Positions 44,651 through 54,807 of a stretch of DNA of 64,000 bases are shown here, piece by piece. This DNA is from CAVSWT01 sp963731745 (GTDB lineage: Bacteria > Bacteroidota > Ignavibacteria > Ignavibacteriales > Ignavibacteriaceae). The notes below the pieces were generated by a model that saw nothing but the letters and a program-made list of their open reading frames with translations, was not told where the DNA came from and made no database searches. Position 1 is the first letter of the stretch. Each line of letters opens with the position of its first letter. The stretch is taken from contig CAVSWT010000008.1 in assembly GCA_963731745.1 (NCBI GenBank), forward strand, positions 1-64,000. The letters run 5' to 3'. The position numbers were made by a program, and so were the translations under genes.

Positions 44651-47600
44651 ATGAAAATACTTTTATTTCTTCTTCTTCTGTCCTTTAATTTTAACACGGC
44701 TTACTCTAAATATTATTTGACTGAAGACGACTCTTCAAAAGCGACAAGATATTTAAAGGCCGGAAGTGATTTTATTGAAAAAACTTTTTATGACAGTGCA
44801 ATTCAAAGCCTTGATAAAGCGAAGAAGATTTTTTTAGAAAATAAGCTGTGGGATAAATATGTAGAATGCTTAAATAAAATAAGTTATTCCTTAAGACAAA
44901 GAGGAGAAATTGACAGCTCACTTGCCCTTTCAAAATATACTTTGGAAATAGTTAATAAATATATTCATAACGATCAGATCTTATCAGCTACATTTAATCA
45001 GCTAAGTTTTGCATACAAACATAAAAGTGATTTTAACAAGGCATTAGAAATTGCATACAAGAGTAGTAGTATTTTAGGAAATGATAAAAATGATTTAAGT
45101 AAAGCAGAAGTTTATTTGCTTTTAGAAGGAATATTTTTAGAACTCAGTGAATTCGATTCATGTTTAGCTTATAATAAAAAAGCTATTGATATAATTTTCC
45201 GAAAATCGGGAAAAGATGATCCTAAAATTGGCTCGGCTTATAATGATATGGCTTTAGCTTATGAAGGAATGGGTGATTATGATAAGGCACTTGAATATTA
45301 TTTTAAGGTTCTTCCTCTTAAAATAAAAATTAATGGAGAAATGCATAAAGACATTTCTAATTTATACAATAATATTGGAGCCGATTATTTTTATAAAGGA
45401 GAAAATGATCTTGCTCTTGAATATTATTTAAAAGGGCTTTCAATTGATTCTAAACTACTTAATAAAGATAATCCCCAGCTAGGTTATTTATTTAATAATA
45501 TTGCTATGGCTTACAGGGTTAATGGTAATTTCGATAAAGCTGCGGAGTTTTCATTCAGAGCGGAGGATAATTTTCTCAATGCTTATGGAAATAAGCATCC
45601 AAACTATGCAACTGTTATAAATAATATCGGGAGGATATATTCCGACAAAGAAGAATTTAATAAAGCTTTAGAATATTTCAATAAATCATATGAAATATTT
45701 AAAAATAAATTTGGAGAATCACATCCAGTTACTGCACAAATCCAGCATAATATTGGAGAGACTTATAGAAAAATTAAAGATTATGATTTAAGCCTTTTCT
45801 ATTTAAATAAAGCTCTTGAAATTAGAACAAAGTTTTATGGAAGCAAACATCAAAAAACTGCAGGAACATTATTGGAAATCGGAAAGAATTTTTTAGATCA
45901 AAATTTAATTGATAGCGCACTCATTTATTTTCAAAAGGCAGTAATTTCTTGCAGTAATTTTGATAAGATAAATTATTACAAAAACCCCAAATTGGAAGAT
46001 GCCCTTTATGAAAAAGAGCTGCTGAAATCATTATCACTTAAAGCCATGGTCTTTCACCAAAAATTTATAATTGAAAAAAATGTTGAGGATATAAAAGCAG
46101 CATTAGAAACTTGTAACCTATGCGATAAATTAATTTCTCAAATGCGCTTGGACTATAAAACCGAATGGTCAAAGCTGGCACTTGAAAGATCATATTTTAA
46201 AATATATGAAGAAGGAATTTCAGCCTCTTTAGAATTATATAAACTAACCAGAGACGAAAATTATAAAGAGGTTGCTTTTAATTTTGCTGAAAGAAGTAAA
46301 GCTGGAATACTTTCCGATGCAATTTCAGAATCAAACGCAAAAAAATTTTCGGGAATTCCGGATAGTCTTATAGAGAAAGAGAAACAGATTAAAATTGACC
46401 TGGCATATTTCGATACTCAAATTCAAAAAGAAAAAAATAAAAAGAATATTGATTCGATTAAACTTATAAAACTTCAAAACTCATTTTTCTCTGCCAATAG
46501 AAATTACGAAAAAATGGTTAAGCTTTTAGAAGATGAATATAATGATTATTATCATCTTAAGTACAAACCTCAAAATCATACTTTAGAAGAAATTCAAAAT
46601 AATTTAACTGATAATAAAACTGTCCTGCTGGAATATTTTAATGGGGACAGCACAGTGTTCATTTTTGTTGTTATGAATGATGGGACTTTTATTGAGAAGA
46701 TACGACTAAAAAAATCCCTATCCGATTTAGTTTTAAAGTTTAGGAACTCTTTACTAAATATAAATCTAGAAAATTATTTATCCTCAGCTCAAGAATTATA
46801 TTCTATCTTAATTTCTCCGGTAAAAGAAAAAATTAAAAGCGCCGATAAACTTTTTATTATTCCCGATGGAATTTTAAATTATCTTCCCTTTGAAGCATTA
46901 ATAGAAACTAAAAATAATAATCCAAATTTTTCGGAGCTGGATTATTTAATTAAAAAATATGAAATAAGCTATTATTTTTCTGCTTCAACTTTAATTGAAT
47001 TTCAAAATAATTTACCCATAAAAGAGCAAAGTTTTGCGGGTTTTGCCCCGGTTTTTTCAAACAATGAAGAGGTAAAATCTAAAATTTCATCAGTTGTTAA
47101 AAAAACTTCTTTCACTTCTCCTAAAAGAGCTATTACACTGGAAGGCAAAACTTATTCGGAATTACCCGAGAGTGAAACAGAAGTAAAAGAAATTTCCAGG
47201 CTGTTTAATAATAAAAATTTATCGGCAAAAATATTCACTCATGCTTCTGCCAAAGAAGAACTTATTAAATCTGATGAAATGAAAAATTATAAATATATTC
47301 ATATTGCATCGCATGGTTTCATAAATGAGAAAAAACCAAAGTTATCTGGAATTCTTTTTACATTGGGAGATTCTACTGTTGCAGAAGATGGAATTTTATA
47401 TTCAAATGAAATTTATAATTTAAATCTAAATGCAGACTTACTGGTATTAAGTGCTTGTGAAAGTGGATTGGGCAAAATAGCAAAAGGTGAAGGAGTTATC
47501 GGTTTAACAAGAGGTTTTTCTTATTCAGGGGCCAAAAATATTATTGTTTCGTTATGGCAAGTTGCCGACAAATCTACTTCAGATTTAATGATTGAATTTT

Positions 47601-47725
47601 ATAAAAATGTGTTGGATGGAGATAGTTATTCTTCTGCATTAAGAAAATCAAAGTTGAAATTAATTAATGACGCCAAATATTCTTATCCTTTAGAGTGGAG
47701 CCCGTTTATTTTAATTGGTGAATAA
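44651..47725 (+). CDS. Exported TPR-CHAT protein
   Basis: This encodes 1024 residues from the ATG at 44651, which has an AAGGA ribosome site and opens a signal peptide (to N-T-A-Y-S). About nine tetratricopeptide repeats span about 25-450, with patterns such as Y-N-N-I-G and A-L-E-Y-Y. A helical linker follows, then the CHAT domain (about 660-1020). The caspase-like dyad is His888 (A-S-H-G) and Cys936 (S-A-C-E-S-G). CHAT domains are clan CD proteases or their relatives; TPRs usually carry partner binding. The signal peptide puts it in the periplasm or beyond. It converges on the anti-sigma gene and diverges from the giant T9SS gene. Confidence 0.88.
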   Translation: MKILLFLLLLSFNFNTAYSKYYLTEDDSSKATRYLKAGSDFIEKTFYDSAIQSLDKAKKIFLENKLWDKYVECLNKISYSLRQRGEIDSSLALSKYTLEIVNKYIHNDQILSATFNQLSFAYKHKSDFNKALEIAYKSSSILGNDKNDLSKAEVYLLLEGIFLELSEFDSCLAYNKKAIDIIFRKSGKDDPKIGSAYNDMALAYEGMGDYDKALEYYFKVLPLKIKINGEMHKDISNLYNNIGADYFYKGENDLALEYYLKGLSIDSKLLNKDNPQLGYLFNNIAMAYRVNGNFDKAAEFSFRAEDNFLNAYGNKHPNYATVINNIGRIYSDKEEFNKALEYFNKSYEIFKNKFGESHPVTAQIQHNIGETYRKIKDYDLSLFYLNKALEIRTKFYGSKHQKTAGTLLEIGKNFLDQNLIDSALIYFQKAVISCSNFDKINYYKNPKLEDALYEKELLKSLSLKAMVFHQKFIIEKNVEDIKAALETCNLCDKLISQMRLDYKTEWSKLALERSYFKIYEEGISASLELYKLTRDENYKEVAFNFAERSKAGILSDAISESNAKKFSGIPDSLIEKEKQIKIDLAYFDTQIQKEKNKKNIDSIKLIKLQNSFFSANRNYEKMVKLLEDEYNDYYHLKYKPQNHTLEEIQNNLTDNKTVLLEYFNGDSTVFIFVVMNDGTFIEKIRLKKSLSDLVLKFRNSLLNINLENYLSSAQELYSILISPVKEKIKSADKLFIIPDGILNYLPFEALIETKNNNPNFSELDYLIKKYEISYYFSASTLIEFQNNLPIKEQSFAGFAPVFSNNEEVKSKISSVVKKTSFTSPKRAITLEGKTYSELPESETEVKEISRLFNNKNLSAKIFTHASAKEELIKSDEMKNYKYIHIASHGFINEKKPKLSGILFTLGDSTVAEDGILYSNEIYNLNLNADLLVLSACESGLGKIAKGEGVIGLTRGFSYSGAKNIIVSLWQVADKSTSDLMIEFYKNVLDGDSYSSALRKSKLKLINDAKYSYPLEWSPFILIGE

Positions 47726-47738
47726 GATTTTATCTACA

Positions 47739-48770
47739 TTAATTTTTCAAATAAAACCTTGATACTTTGGTTAGTTTATTATCAGAATAAATTTTCCAAT
47801 AGTACAACCCGCCAATCAAATTAGCATTACAAATCAATTTATTTTCTTTTGTAGTTTTATCAAAAACAACTTCATTTTTGTTGTTAACGATTTGAATCCT
47901 GAATAATGCATTTTCTCTTTTAGATTCCCATTTAAAAGCAATTGGTAATTTTAGTGAGTCATTAAGTTCAGGCGATAATAGCTTTATTCCATTTTCCTCC
48001 GAACGGATATTTCTATTTATAAAATTATCTAAAATTGTATTTGTTTTGAAATCTTCATCATTATTTTCAGCCAATAATTTATTATCTACTTTAAGGCTGT
48101 CTTCAGTCATCTGCTTCTTATAGATTAACGAATCTTCAGGAGTAATTTGTTTAGAAATTAATTCATCTTTTTGTGGATACAACATCAATAAATAAACTGC
48201 CGAAAAAGAAATTACAATTACTGCCGCAGCCGCATACCACCATTTATTTTTTTTTGATGGTACTGATATGATTTTGTTATCGACTGATTCTATAGTAATA
48301 GTTTCAATTTTTTCAATATCAATATTTGAATCAATCGAATAAACATAATTCATTTTACAGGATGTAATTCTTAAAATAAATTCATCATTAATCGAATTTA
48401 ACCTTATCCTTACATTTTTATATTTGGCTGGGAATGAAATTATTTCTAAGGTTTGCTTGCCGGCATCATTTATAATATTCAGCTTAATATTTTTTTCACT
48501 AGACACAAAAGAAATATTATTTGAGTCTACCGGCATTTGTTTTATAACCTTCATTTCAACTTTGGCATCATCCATATCCAGTTCATCATCAAAAACCTCT
48601 TCGAATCTGCTTTTACTTACTTCATCGCTTACAATTACTTTTTCAATAAATTGCCTCTCTTTTAAGCTTAAATTATTATAAAGATTTATGTAAGTTGAAA
48701 TTGTTTCATGAGATAAATGCTTTTTATTTTCATCCAAAAAATTAATGTATTGAGATAAGAACTTTTCCAT
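47739..48770 (-). CDS. Single-pass membrane protein, probable anti-sigma factor
   Basis: This encodes 343 residues. The N-terminal part (about 1-175) is cytoplasmic and starts with a helical region (F-L-S-Q-Y-I-N-F-L-D-E-N). One transmembrane helix (W-W-Y-A-A-A-A-V-I-V-I-S) lies at about 178-198. The C-terminal part is extracytoplasmic, with a disordered linker and a beta-sandwich-like end (F-K-W-E-S, G-L-Y-Y-W-K-I). No zinc-binding anti-sigma motif is seen. The anti-sigma role is inferred from the architecture and from its place 51 bases after the sigma gene on the same strand. It also has its own candidate sigma-specific promoter. Confidence 0.65.
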   Translation of the reverse strand: MEKFLSQYINFLDENKKHLSHETISTYINLYNNLSLKERQFIEKVIVSDEVSKSRFEEVFDDELDMDDAKVEMKVIKQMPVDSNNISFVSSEKNIKLNIINDAGKQTLEIISFPAKYKNVRIRLNSINDEFILRITSCKMNYVYSIDSNIDIEKIETITIESVDNKIISVPSKKNKWWYAAAAVIVISFSAVYLLMLYPQKDELISKQITPEDSLIYKKQMTEDSLKVDNKLLAENNDEDFKTNTILDNFINRNIRSEENGIKLLSPELNDSLKLPIAFKWESKRENALFRIQIVNNKNEVVFDKTTKENKLICNANLIGGLYYWKIYSDNKLTKVSRFYLKN

Positions 48771-48795
48771 ATTAGTCCGGCATTAAATTAATTGT

Positions 48796-48823
48796 ATAGT
48801 TCATTTTAATTACAAAAACTTTC
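48796..48823 (-). promoter_or_regulatory. Candidate ECF-type promoter before anti-sigma gene
   Basis: On the minus strand this reads GAAAGTTTTT, 11 bases, GAACTAT. The first block overlaps the stop codon of the sigma gene. It lies 26 bases before the anti-sigma start codon and would allow feedback by the sigma factor on its inhibitor. Confidence 0.65.
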
Positions 48824-49421
48824 ATTTACCATCTGCAAATTTTTTAATAGTAAGTAAACTGTAACCATATTTTTTTAGATAATCAAAAAGTTTAATTCTT
48901 AATCTTCTAATTTTTGTATCTACTGTATTAAGATTTGAATGCATCAATTCAGCAATTTCTTTTCTAGGAAATTCATCAATTAAATAATTCAATAATAACT
49001 TCTCATTTTCTTTCAATTGTAATTTAAATATGTTGATGGTATTATAAATTTCCTGAACTTCGTAAAATTCATTAGGGCTTTTATTTTCAGTTTTAATATT
49101 CTCAAAAGCAGAAATTTCATTTCCGTCATCATCCAATTTATATACTTCAGGAACAATATGATTTTTATACTTAATAGCTTTATCTAATTGTACTCGGCAT
49201 TGAATTTTAATTGCACCAATTGTGTACGCTTCTTTATTTTGAATCTCTTTATTGAAATCGATTCTGGATATGTTTAAATAAATTTGATTTAAAAAATCGT
49301 TAAAGTCGGTATAAGATGTCTTTTCAAACAAGTCCATATACTTTGCATAAAATTTTCTTAAAATTTTATAACCGCGTGTATCCGGAGTAAAATAAGTATT
49401 ATGTAATTCGGTTGAATTCAT
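48822..49421 (-). CDS. ECF-like RNA polymerase sigma factor
   Basis: This encodes 199 residues. The region-2-like helices (about 40-90) are diverged. Region 4 at about 135-190 is clear, with E-N-E-K-L-L-L-N-Y-L, F-P-R-K-E-I-A-E-L-M and N-T-V-D-T-K-I-R-R-L-R-I-K-L. No sensory domain is present. It should direct transcription of a small regulon. Candidate targets in this window share the GAAAGTTTTT-N11-AACTAT motif. It is followed directly by the membrane anti-sigma gene and preceded by the Omp85-like gene. The diverged region 2 suggests an unusual ECF group. Confidence 0.8.
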   Translation of the reverse strand: MNSTELHNTYFTPDTRGYKILRKFYAKYMDLFEKTSYTDFNDFLNQIYLNISRIDFNKEIQNKEAYTIGAIKIQCRVQLDKAIKYKNHIVPEVYKLDDDGNEISAFENIKTENKSPNEFYEVQEIYNTINIFKLQLKENEKLLLNYLIDEFPRKEIAELMHSNLNTVDTKIRRLRIKLFDYLKKYGYSLLTIKKFADGK

Positions 49422-49511
49422 AGTTACATATTTAAAATGACGTTATGAAACGAATATAAGACGAAAAAGGTATCAAGGAAAAGATAAGAATTAAAATTTA
49501 AATATTTTTTT

Positions 49512-50853
49512 CTAAAATGAAGTTCCAATATCAAAAATAAATTCAGAGCGGAAATTTTCATTAAATGCTAATTCAAATCGCACAATGTTGTAAGGAAGAA
49601 TTAGAAAGAGTTAAACCTAAACCATAGCCGGATTGAAAATCTTTAATGCTTATTGGATGCCCATTAAGCTGTGTTGCGCCCGTATCGCCAAACATTTGCA
49701 AATACATCGCCACTCTGTATGAAAGCAGCTGTTTAGGAATGATTGGAATAAAATCAAGTGATATATTAAAATCTTTAACTACGGGATAATTAAATTCAAT
49801 TGAAGCTAAATATATATTGTTGCCCTCACTTTCACTATTAAAATGACCTCTTATGCGTTCTCTAAATCCTAGATAAGAATAATCATAAAATGGAACTAGA
49901 TTTCCCATCGTGAACCTGGAAGCCAATCTCCACTTTGCACCAAAATCACCAAAGAATTTTCTGTATTCTCTAAAATCTATTGATGCGATTTGATAATTAA
50001 TGTCATCAATGCCTAGCCCCTTCAACTCATAACTTGCTGAGCCTAAAATGCCTTCACGTGCAAATTGACGCAAATCTCTTGTGTCATATGAATAATTAAA
50101 GCCGATAGAAAAGAGTCTATCTATCCGATCGTTAGAGGCTGAAATCCCTTTTATAAAAGTTGGTGACTGTATATAATTATAATTAAAACTTATTCCCACC
50201 TTCTGATATAAATCCATTCTCTTACCAATTCCAATTCCGGCGCTAATAAATTTTTGATTGAAATCTCCGCCATACAGATACCTAGCAGTATTGCTTATAT
50301 TTTTTGAATCATGATATGAAAGATTAAGCTCGAGGGAAATATTTTCTTTCCAAATGAAGTATGGATTAGAATAAGAAATAGATAAACTTGGGTCATATCC
50401 AAATAATGCTCTCGCCCTAAGTGTCTCATTTCTGCCTCTAAAATTCTGAAGGACTAAATCGAAACCGTAAGATATTTTCTTCCAGTCTCTGTCTTTTAAT
50501 TCAGCTAATGGAATAGGATAAATATACCAGCTTTCATTAACAAAAATTACTACGATATTTTTAGAGGTATAAAGCGGGTCTCGAAAAACTTTTACTTTTG
50601 TAAATATTCCAAGACTGAAAATTCGCTCGGAATTGTACGTAAGTATTTTATTGCTTACTGTATCACCGATATTAAAAGTGAGTTCTCTTAAAATTATTTC
50701 ATTATCGGTTATATCATTACCTTGAATTGTAATTGAGTCTACTACAAATTTGATATCATCATTTTCATCAATTGAAGTTCCTGGAATTTCCTGTGAGTAA
50801 AGAGTATGCATTAATGAAAATATAAATAAGATTGAGAGAAATAATTTTTTCAT
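49512..50853 (-). CDS. Omp85/TamA-like outer membrane protein, 3' frameshift
   Basis: A signal peptide is followed by a POTRA domain (about 30-100, I-T-I-Q-G-N and F-N-I-G-D). A 16-strand-type beta-barrel of the surface antigen/BamA family runs to the end. The frame stops early at 49573. A one-base shift in a run of three T (coding strand) at 49605-49607 restores I-L-P-Y-N-I-V-R-F-E and a C-terminal G-T-S-F, the terminal Phe typical of outer membrane barrels, ending at 49512. The restored length is about 446 residues. With one POTRA only, it is a small Omp85 member rather than BamA itself. It lies upstream of the sigma gene. Confidence 0.8.
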
Positions 50854-51001
50854 TTAATATTTATGATATGAGAAACTGAGGGTTAAAATATAAAGAATGA
50901 CACGTTGTTTACAAGCATTAAAATTTACCGTTTAAATAAAGGCCATTAAAACCAAACTCTAAAGTGAATTTGATTAAATTTATGCAGCTGAAAATTGGAT
51001 T

Positions 51002-53896
51002 TTAAGAAACCGGTTCTCCTATATAATCTTCAACAGGATTACATGTACAAATTAAATTTCTATCGCCGTAAGCATTATTAACACGGCCTACACTCGGCCA
51101 AAACTTATTAGCCTTCACCCATTCGGCTGGATAAACTGCTTTCTCTCTTGAATAAGGATGATTCCATTCGCTGGAAATTACACTAACTGCTGTATGCGGT
51201 GCATTTTTTAATACGTTATCCTTTGTATCCGCAGAGCCATTTTCAATTTCACGAATTTCTTCCCGGATGGAAATCAGTGCATCACAAAATCGATCTAATT
51301 CTTTTTGGCTTTCACTTTCTGTTGGCTCAACCATTAAAGTTCCGGCAACAGGAAATGAAACTGTGGGAGCGTGGTAACCATAATCCATTAATCTTTTTGC
51401 TATGTCTTCAACTTCAATACCGGCCGATGATTTAAAGTTTCTCATATCAAAAATTAATTCATGAGCAACTCTTCCTTTGCTTCCAGCATAAAGAACTTTA
51501 AATTCTTTTTCTAATTTGGATTTGATATAATTTGCATTCAAAATTGCAGCCTGAGTGGCTTTTGTTAGTCCGTATTCCCCCATCATTTTTATATAAGCAT
51601 AAGAAATAACAAGAATACTTGCACTCCCCCATGGTGCTGATGAAACGGCAGTAATTCCACTTTGATGATTTAAACTTACTACAGGATGATTAGGCAGAAA
51701 AGCAGATAATTTTTTATTAACACCAATCGGACCCATTCCAGGGCCGCCGCCCCCGTGAGGAATACAAAAAGTTTTGTGCAAGTTAAGATGACAGACATCA
51801 GCGCCAATATTGGCCGGGCTTGTTAACCCAACTTGAGCGTTCATGTTGGCACCGTCCATATAAACTAAGCCGCCGTTGTCATGAATGATGTCGCAAATTT
51901 CTTTTATGCTCTCTTCAAACACGCCGTGTGTGGAAGGATAAGTTATCATTAAGCAAGATAAATTCTCTTTATTTACTTCAACTTTTTTCTTTAAATCATT
52001 AACATCAACATTACCTTGTGGAGTTGAATTCACAACAACAACCTTCATCCCAGCCATCACTGCACTCGCCGGATTTGTTCCATGAGCTGATGATGGAATA
52101 ATTGCAACATTTCGATGTCCGTTACCATTTTTCTTATGGTATTCTCGAATTACCATTAAGCCTGAGTACTCACCCTGAGCTCCTGAATTCGGCTGCAGCG
52201 AAACCGCTTTAAAACCCGTTATCTCAGCTAAGTCTTTTTCCAGCCCCGCAAATAAGTCCTTATATCCTTCAGTTTGTTCTGAGGGCGCAAAAGGATGAAT
52301 GTTTGCAAATTCAGGCCAGGTTAAAGCAATCATTTCTGTTGTAGCGTTCAACTTCATAGTACAGGAACCAAGAGGAATCATGGAATGAACAAGCGAAAGA
52401 TCTTTGTTTTCAAGCCGTTTTAAATATCGGAGCATTTCGGTTTCAGAATGATATTTATTAAAAACATCATTTGTTAAATATGAACTTGTCCTTTTTAAAT
52501 TTGATGGATACCCAACTTCGATACTTAAAGAAAGTTCTTGTTCTCTTTTCTCACTAAATTTATTTCCGGAAGCTTCTGCAAAAATGTTTAAAATTTCAAA
52601 TACATCATGGTAATCTGTCTCTTCATTTATCGAGATTCCGATTGAAGTTTCATCAATAAATCTAAAATTGATTTCTTTTTCAATCGCTAATTGTTTTATT
52701 TTTTTGGTTTGATTTGACGAACTGATTTTCATCAATAGTGTGTCAAAATAATTAATATTCTTTTGCTCGTAACCCAACTCTAATAAACCTACTTCAAGAA
52801 GTCTTGTAAATTTATTTATTCGTTCAGCAATAGCTTTCAATCCTTCGCTTCCATGATACACTGCATACATTCCTGAAATAACAGCTAACAAAACCTGTGC
52901 AGTACAAATATTGCTTGTAGCTTTCTCTCTTCTTATATGCTGCTCCCGGGTTTGAAGAGCCATCCGGTATGCTTCATTACCATTTGAGTCAACTGACAAA
53001 CCTATAATTCTGCCTGGAATATTTCTTTTAAATTCGTCTTTTGTAGCAAAGAATGCGGCATGCGGGCCTCCAAATCCCATTGGAACACCAAAACGCTGTG
53101 AGCTGCCGACAACCGCATCAGCACCAAATTCACCCGGAGGAATTAATAATGTTAAACTTAATAAATCGGCGGCAACAATTTTAAAAATATTTTGTTTTTG
53201 AGCGTTTTCAAAAAAATCTTTGTAATCATAAACTTCACCGAAACCGGATGGATATTGAACTAAAACTGCAAAAATATTTTCATTAAGTTCAACCGATCTA
53301 TGATTGCCGATTTGCAATTCTATTCCTAAAGGATTTGCCCGGGTTTTAAGCACATCAATAGTTTGGGGAAGGACTTCTTCTGAAACGAATAGAATATTTG
53401 CATCTTTATTTTTTCGCAGTGAATAAAACATACTCATCGCTTCTGCGGCAGCGGTGCCTTCATCTAATAAAGAAGCATTAGTAATACTCATCGAAGTCAA
53501 ATCGGAAACAACAGTTTGGAAAACTAATAATGCCTCAAGCCTGCCCTGAGAAATCTCTGCTTGATATGGAGTATATTGCGTATACCAGCCTGGATTTTCA
53601 AGTATATTTCTCTGAATTACACTTGGAACCCGAGTGGGATTGTAGCCCATTCCAATGTAGGATTTAAATACTTTATTTTTTTTTGAAAGTTTTTTTAAAT
53701 TTTCAATAAAACGATATTCAGTTACAGATTCGTCAAGTTTTAATTTTTCTTTTAATCTTATTTGTGGTGGAACTGTTTCATCAATCAAAGTATCAAGCGA
53801 ATCAACACCAATTACATTTAGCATTTCTTTTATTTCGGAATCGTTCACTCCAATATGCCTGTTTACAAATTTGTCCGGGTGTTCATAAATTTTCAT
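51002..53896 (-). CDS. gcvP: Glycine dehydrogenase (decarboxylating), GcvP
   Basis: This encodes 964 residues from the ATG at 53896; an upstream TTG would add four. It is the fused, homodimeric P-protein with both halves. The PLP lysine is Lys708 in L-H-K-T-F, followed by the glycine loop H-G-G-G-G-P-G. The start M-K-I-Y-E-H-P-D-K-F-V-N-R-H-I-G is typical. It decarboxylates glycine and loads the aminomethyl group on the H-protein. The genes for T- and H-proteins are not in the window. It follows the fatty acid/rnc operon but has its own 123-base leader. Confidence 0.96.
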   Translation of the reverse strand: MKIYEHPDKFVNRHIGVNDSEIKEMLNVIGVDSLDTLIDETVPPQIRLKEKLKLDESVTEYRFIENLKKLSKKNKVFKSYIGMGYNPTRVPSVIQRNILENPGWYTQYTPYQAEISQGRLEALLVFQTVVSDLTSMSITNASLLDEGTAAAEAMSMFYSLRKNKDANILFVSEEVLPQTIDVLKTRANPLGIELQIGNHRSVELNENIFAVLVQYPSGFGEVYDYKDFFENAQKQNIFKIVAADLLSLTLLIPPGEFGADAVVGSSQRFGVPMGFGGPHAAFFATKDEFKRNIPGRIIGLSVDSNGNEAYRMALQTREQHIRREKATSNICTAQVLLAVISGMYAVYHGSEGLKAIAERINKFTRLLEVGLLELGYEQKNINYFDTLLMKISSSNQTKKIKQLAIEKEINFRFIDETSIGISINEETDYHDVFEILNIFAEASGNKFSEKREQELSLSIEVGYPSNLKRTSSYLTNDVFNKYHSETEMLRYLKRLENKDLSLVHSMIPLGSCTMKLNATTEMIALTWPEFANIHPFAPSEQTEGYKDLFAGLEKDLAEITGFKAVSLQPNSGAQGEYSGLMVIREYHKKNGNGHRNVAIIPSSAHGTNPASAVMAGMKVVVVNSTPQGNVDVNDLKKKVEVNKENLSCLMITYPSTHGVFEESIKEICDIIHDNGGLVYMDGANMNAQVGLTSPANIGADVCHLNLHKTFCIPHGGGGPGMGPIGVNKKLSAFLPNHPVVSLNHQSGITAVSSAPWGSASILVISYAYIKMMGEYGLTKATQAAILNANYIKSKLEKEFKVLYAGSKGRVAHELIFDMRNFKSSAGIEVEDIAKRLMDYGYHAPTVSFPVAGTLMVEPTESESQKELDRFCDALISIREEIREIENGSADTKDNVLKNAPHTAVSVISSEWNHPYSREKAVYPAEWVKANKFWPSVGRVNNAYGDRNLICTCNPVEDYIGEPVS

Positions 53897-54019
53897 ATAA
53901 TCTCTCAAAGCTATAATGTTAACTAAAAAATATTTTTTAATAGTGAAATTTAAACAATTATTTTGTGAAAGTTTTTCAAGGAAAAAATAATATTTTTCAT
54001 ATCAGTAAAGGAGGGAAAA

Positions 54020-54805
54020 TTAATTTGATTGCTTTTCTTTTATAAGTGATAAAGCTTTTTGGGCAGCTTTTTGTTCAGCGCTCTTTTTGTTTTTACCTTT
54101 CCCAATCCCATATTCAACATCCTTAATCAAAACTCTTATTGTAAATGTTCTATTATGCTGCGGGCCTTCTTCTTTAACAACTTGATAAATCGGATTATCT
54201 AATTTATGTGCTTGTGCAAATTCCAACAATTGACTCTTAAAATTTTCGTCAATTAAATAAAGTCCGCCTTTAGTGTTGGGAATAATTAATACCTTATCAA
54301 TAAATTTTTTCGCAGCGCTTAATCCATGATCAAGATATATAGCGCCAATTAAAGCTTCAAGCGCATCGCTCAAAACGGTTTTGGATCCATTAGAGAAAGA
54401 ATTTGAGAGATTTTTGCTTATAAGAAGAAAGTCTGCCAGATTAATATTTTCTGCTGCATCAGCAAGTGCAAACCTATTCACTAATTTGGCTCTTACCTTC
54501 GTCAAAAAACCTTCATCTTTTTCGGGAAAGCTATCGAACAGATATTCAGCAACAATTAAGCTTAAAACCGAATCACCCAAAAATTCAAGCCGCTCATTTG
54601 AAACTTCAAATTCTTCATTTTGTTCAAGGAAAGAACGATGCATTAATGCTTGAATGAAGTGTTCTTTATTTCTTATTTGGAATCCGATGAGTTCTTCAAG
54701 TTCTTTATATTTTTCATCCGTAAATAGATTAGAAATATATTTTGAACTTTCCTCGTCGTGGCGCTGTTTTAATTTTTTAACCAGCCATCGTAACAGCTTG
54801 CTCAA
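54020..54805 (-). CDS. rnc: Ribonuclease III
   Basis: This encodes 261 residues. The catalytic domain holds the signature N-E-R-L-E-F-L-G-D-S-V-L at about 74-85 and a second acidic site (D-A-L-E-A-L-I-G-A-I-Y-L-D). A double-stranded RNA-binding domain follows at about 185-255. It cuts structured RNA such as rRNA precursors. The start is a TTG at 54805. It is fixed by the strong GAGGGA ribosome site that overlaps the end of fabF and by the absence of any other in-frame start before the core. Confidence 0.95.
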   Translation of the reverse strand: MSKLLRWLVKKLKQRHDEESSKYISNLFTDEKYKELEELIGFQIRNKEHFIQALMHRSFLEQNEEFEVSNERLEFLGDSVLSLIVAEYLFDSFPEKDEGFLTKVRAKLVNRFALADAAENINLADFLLISKNLSNSFSNGSKTVLSDALEALIGAIYLDHGLSAAKKFIDKVLIIPNTKGGLYLIDENFKSQLLEFAQAHKLDNPIYQVVKEEGPQHNRTFTIRVLIKDVEYGIGKGKNKKSAEQKAAQKALSLIKEKQSN

Positions 54806-54807
54806 AA

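Noticed and set aside
53966..53990. GAAAGTTTTT on the plus strand near gcvP
   Set aside because: The first block matches, but the second block after 11 bases does not (TAATATT), and no plus-strand gene follows.
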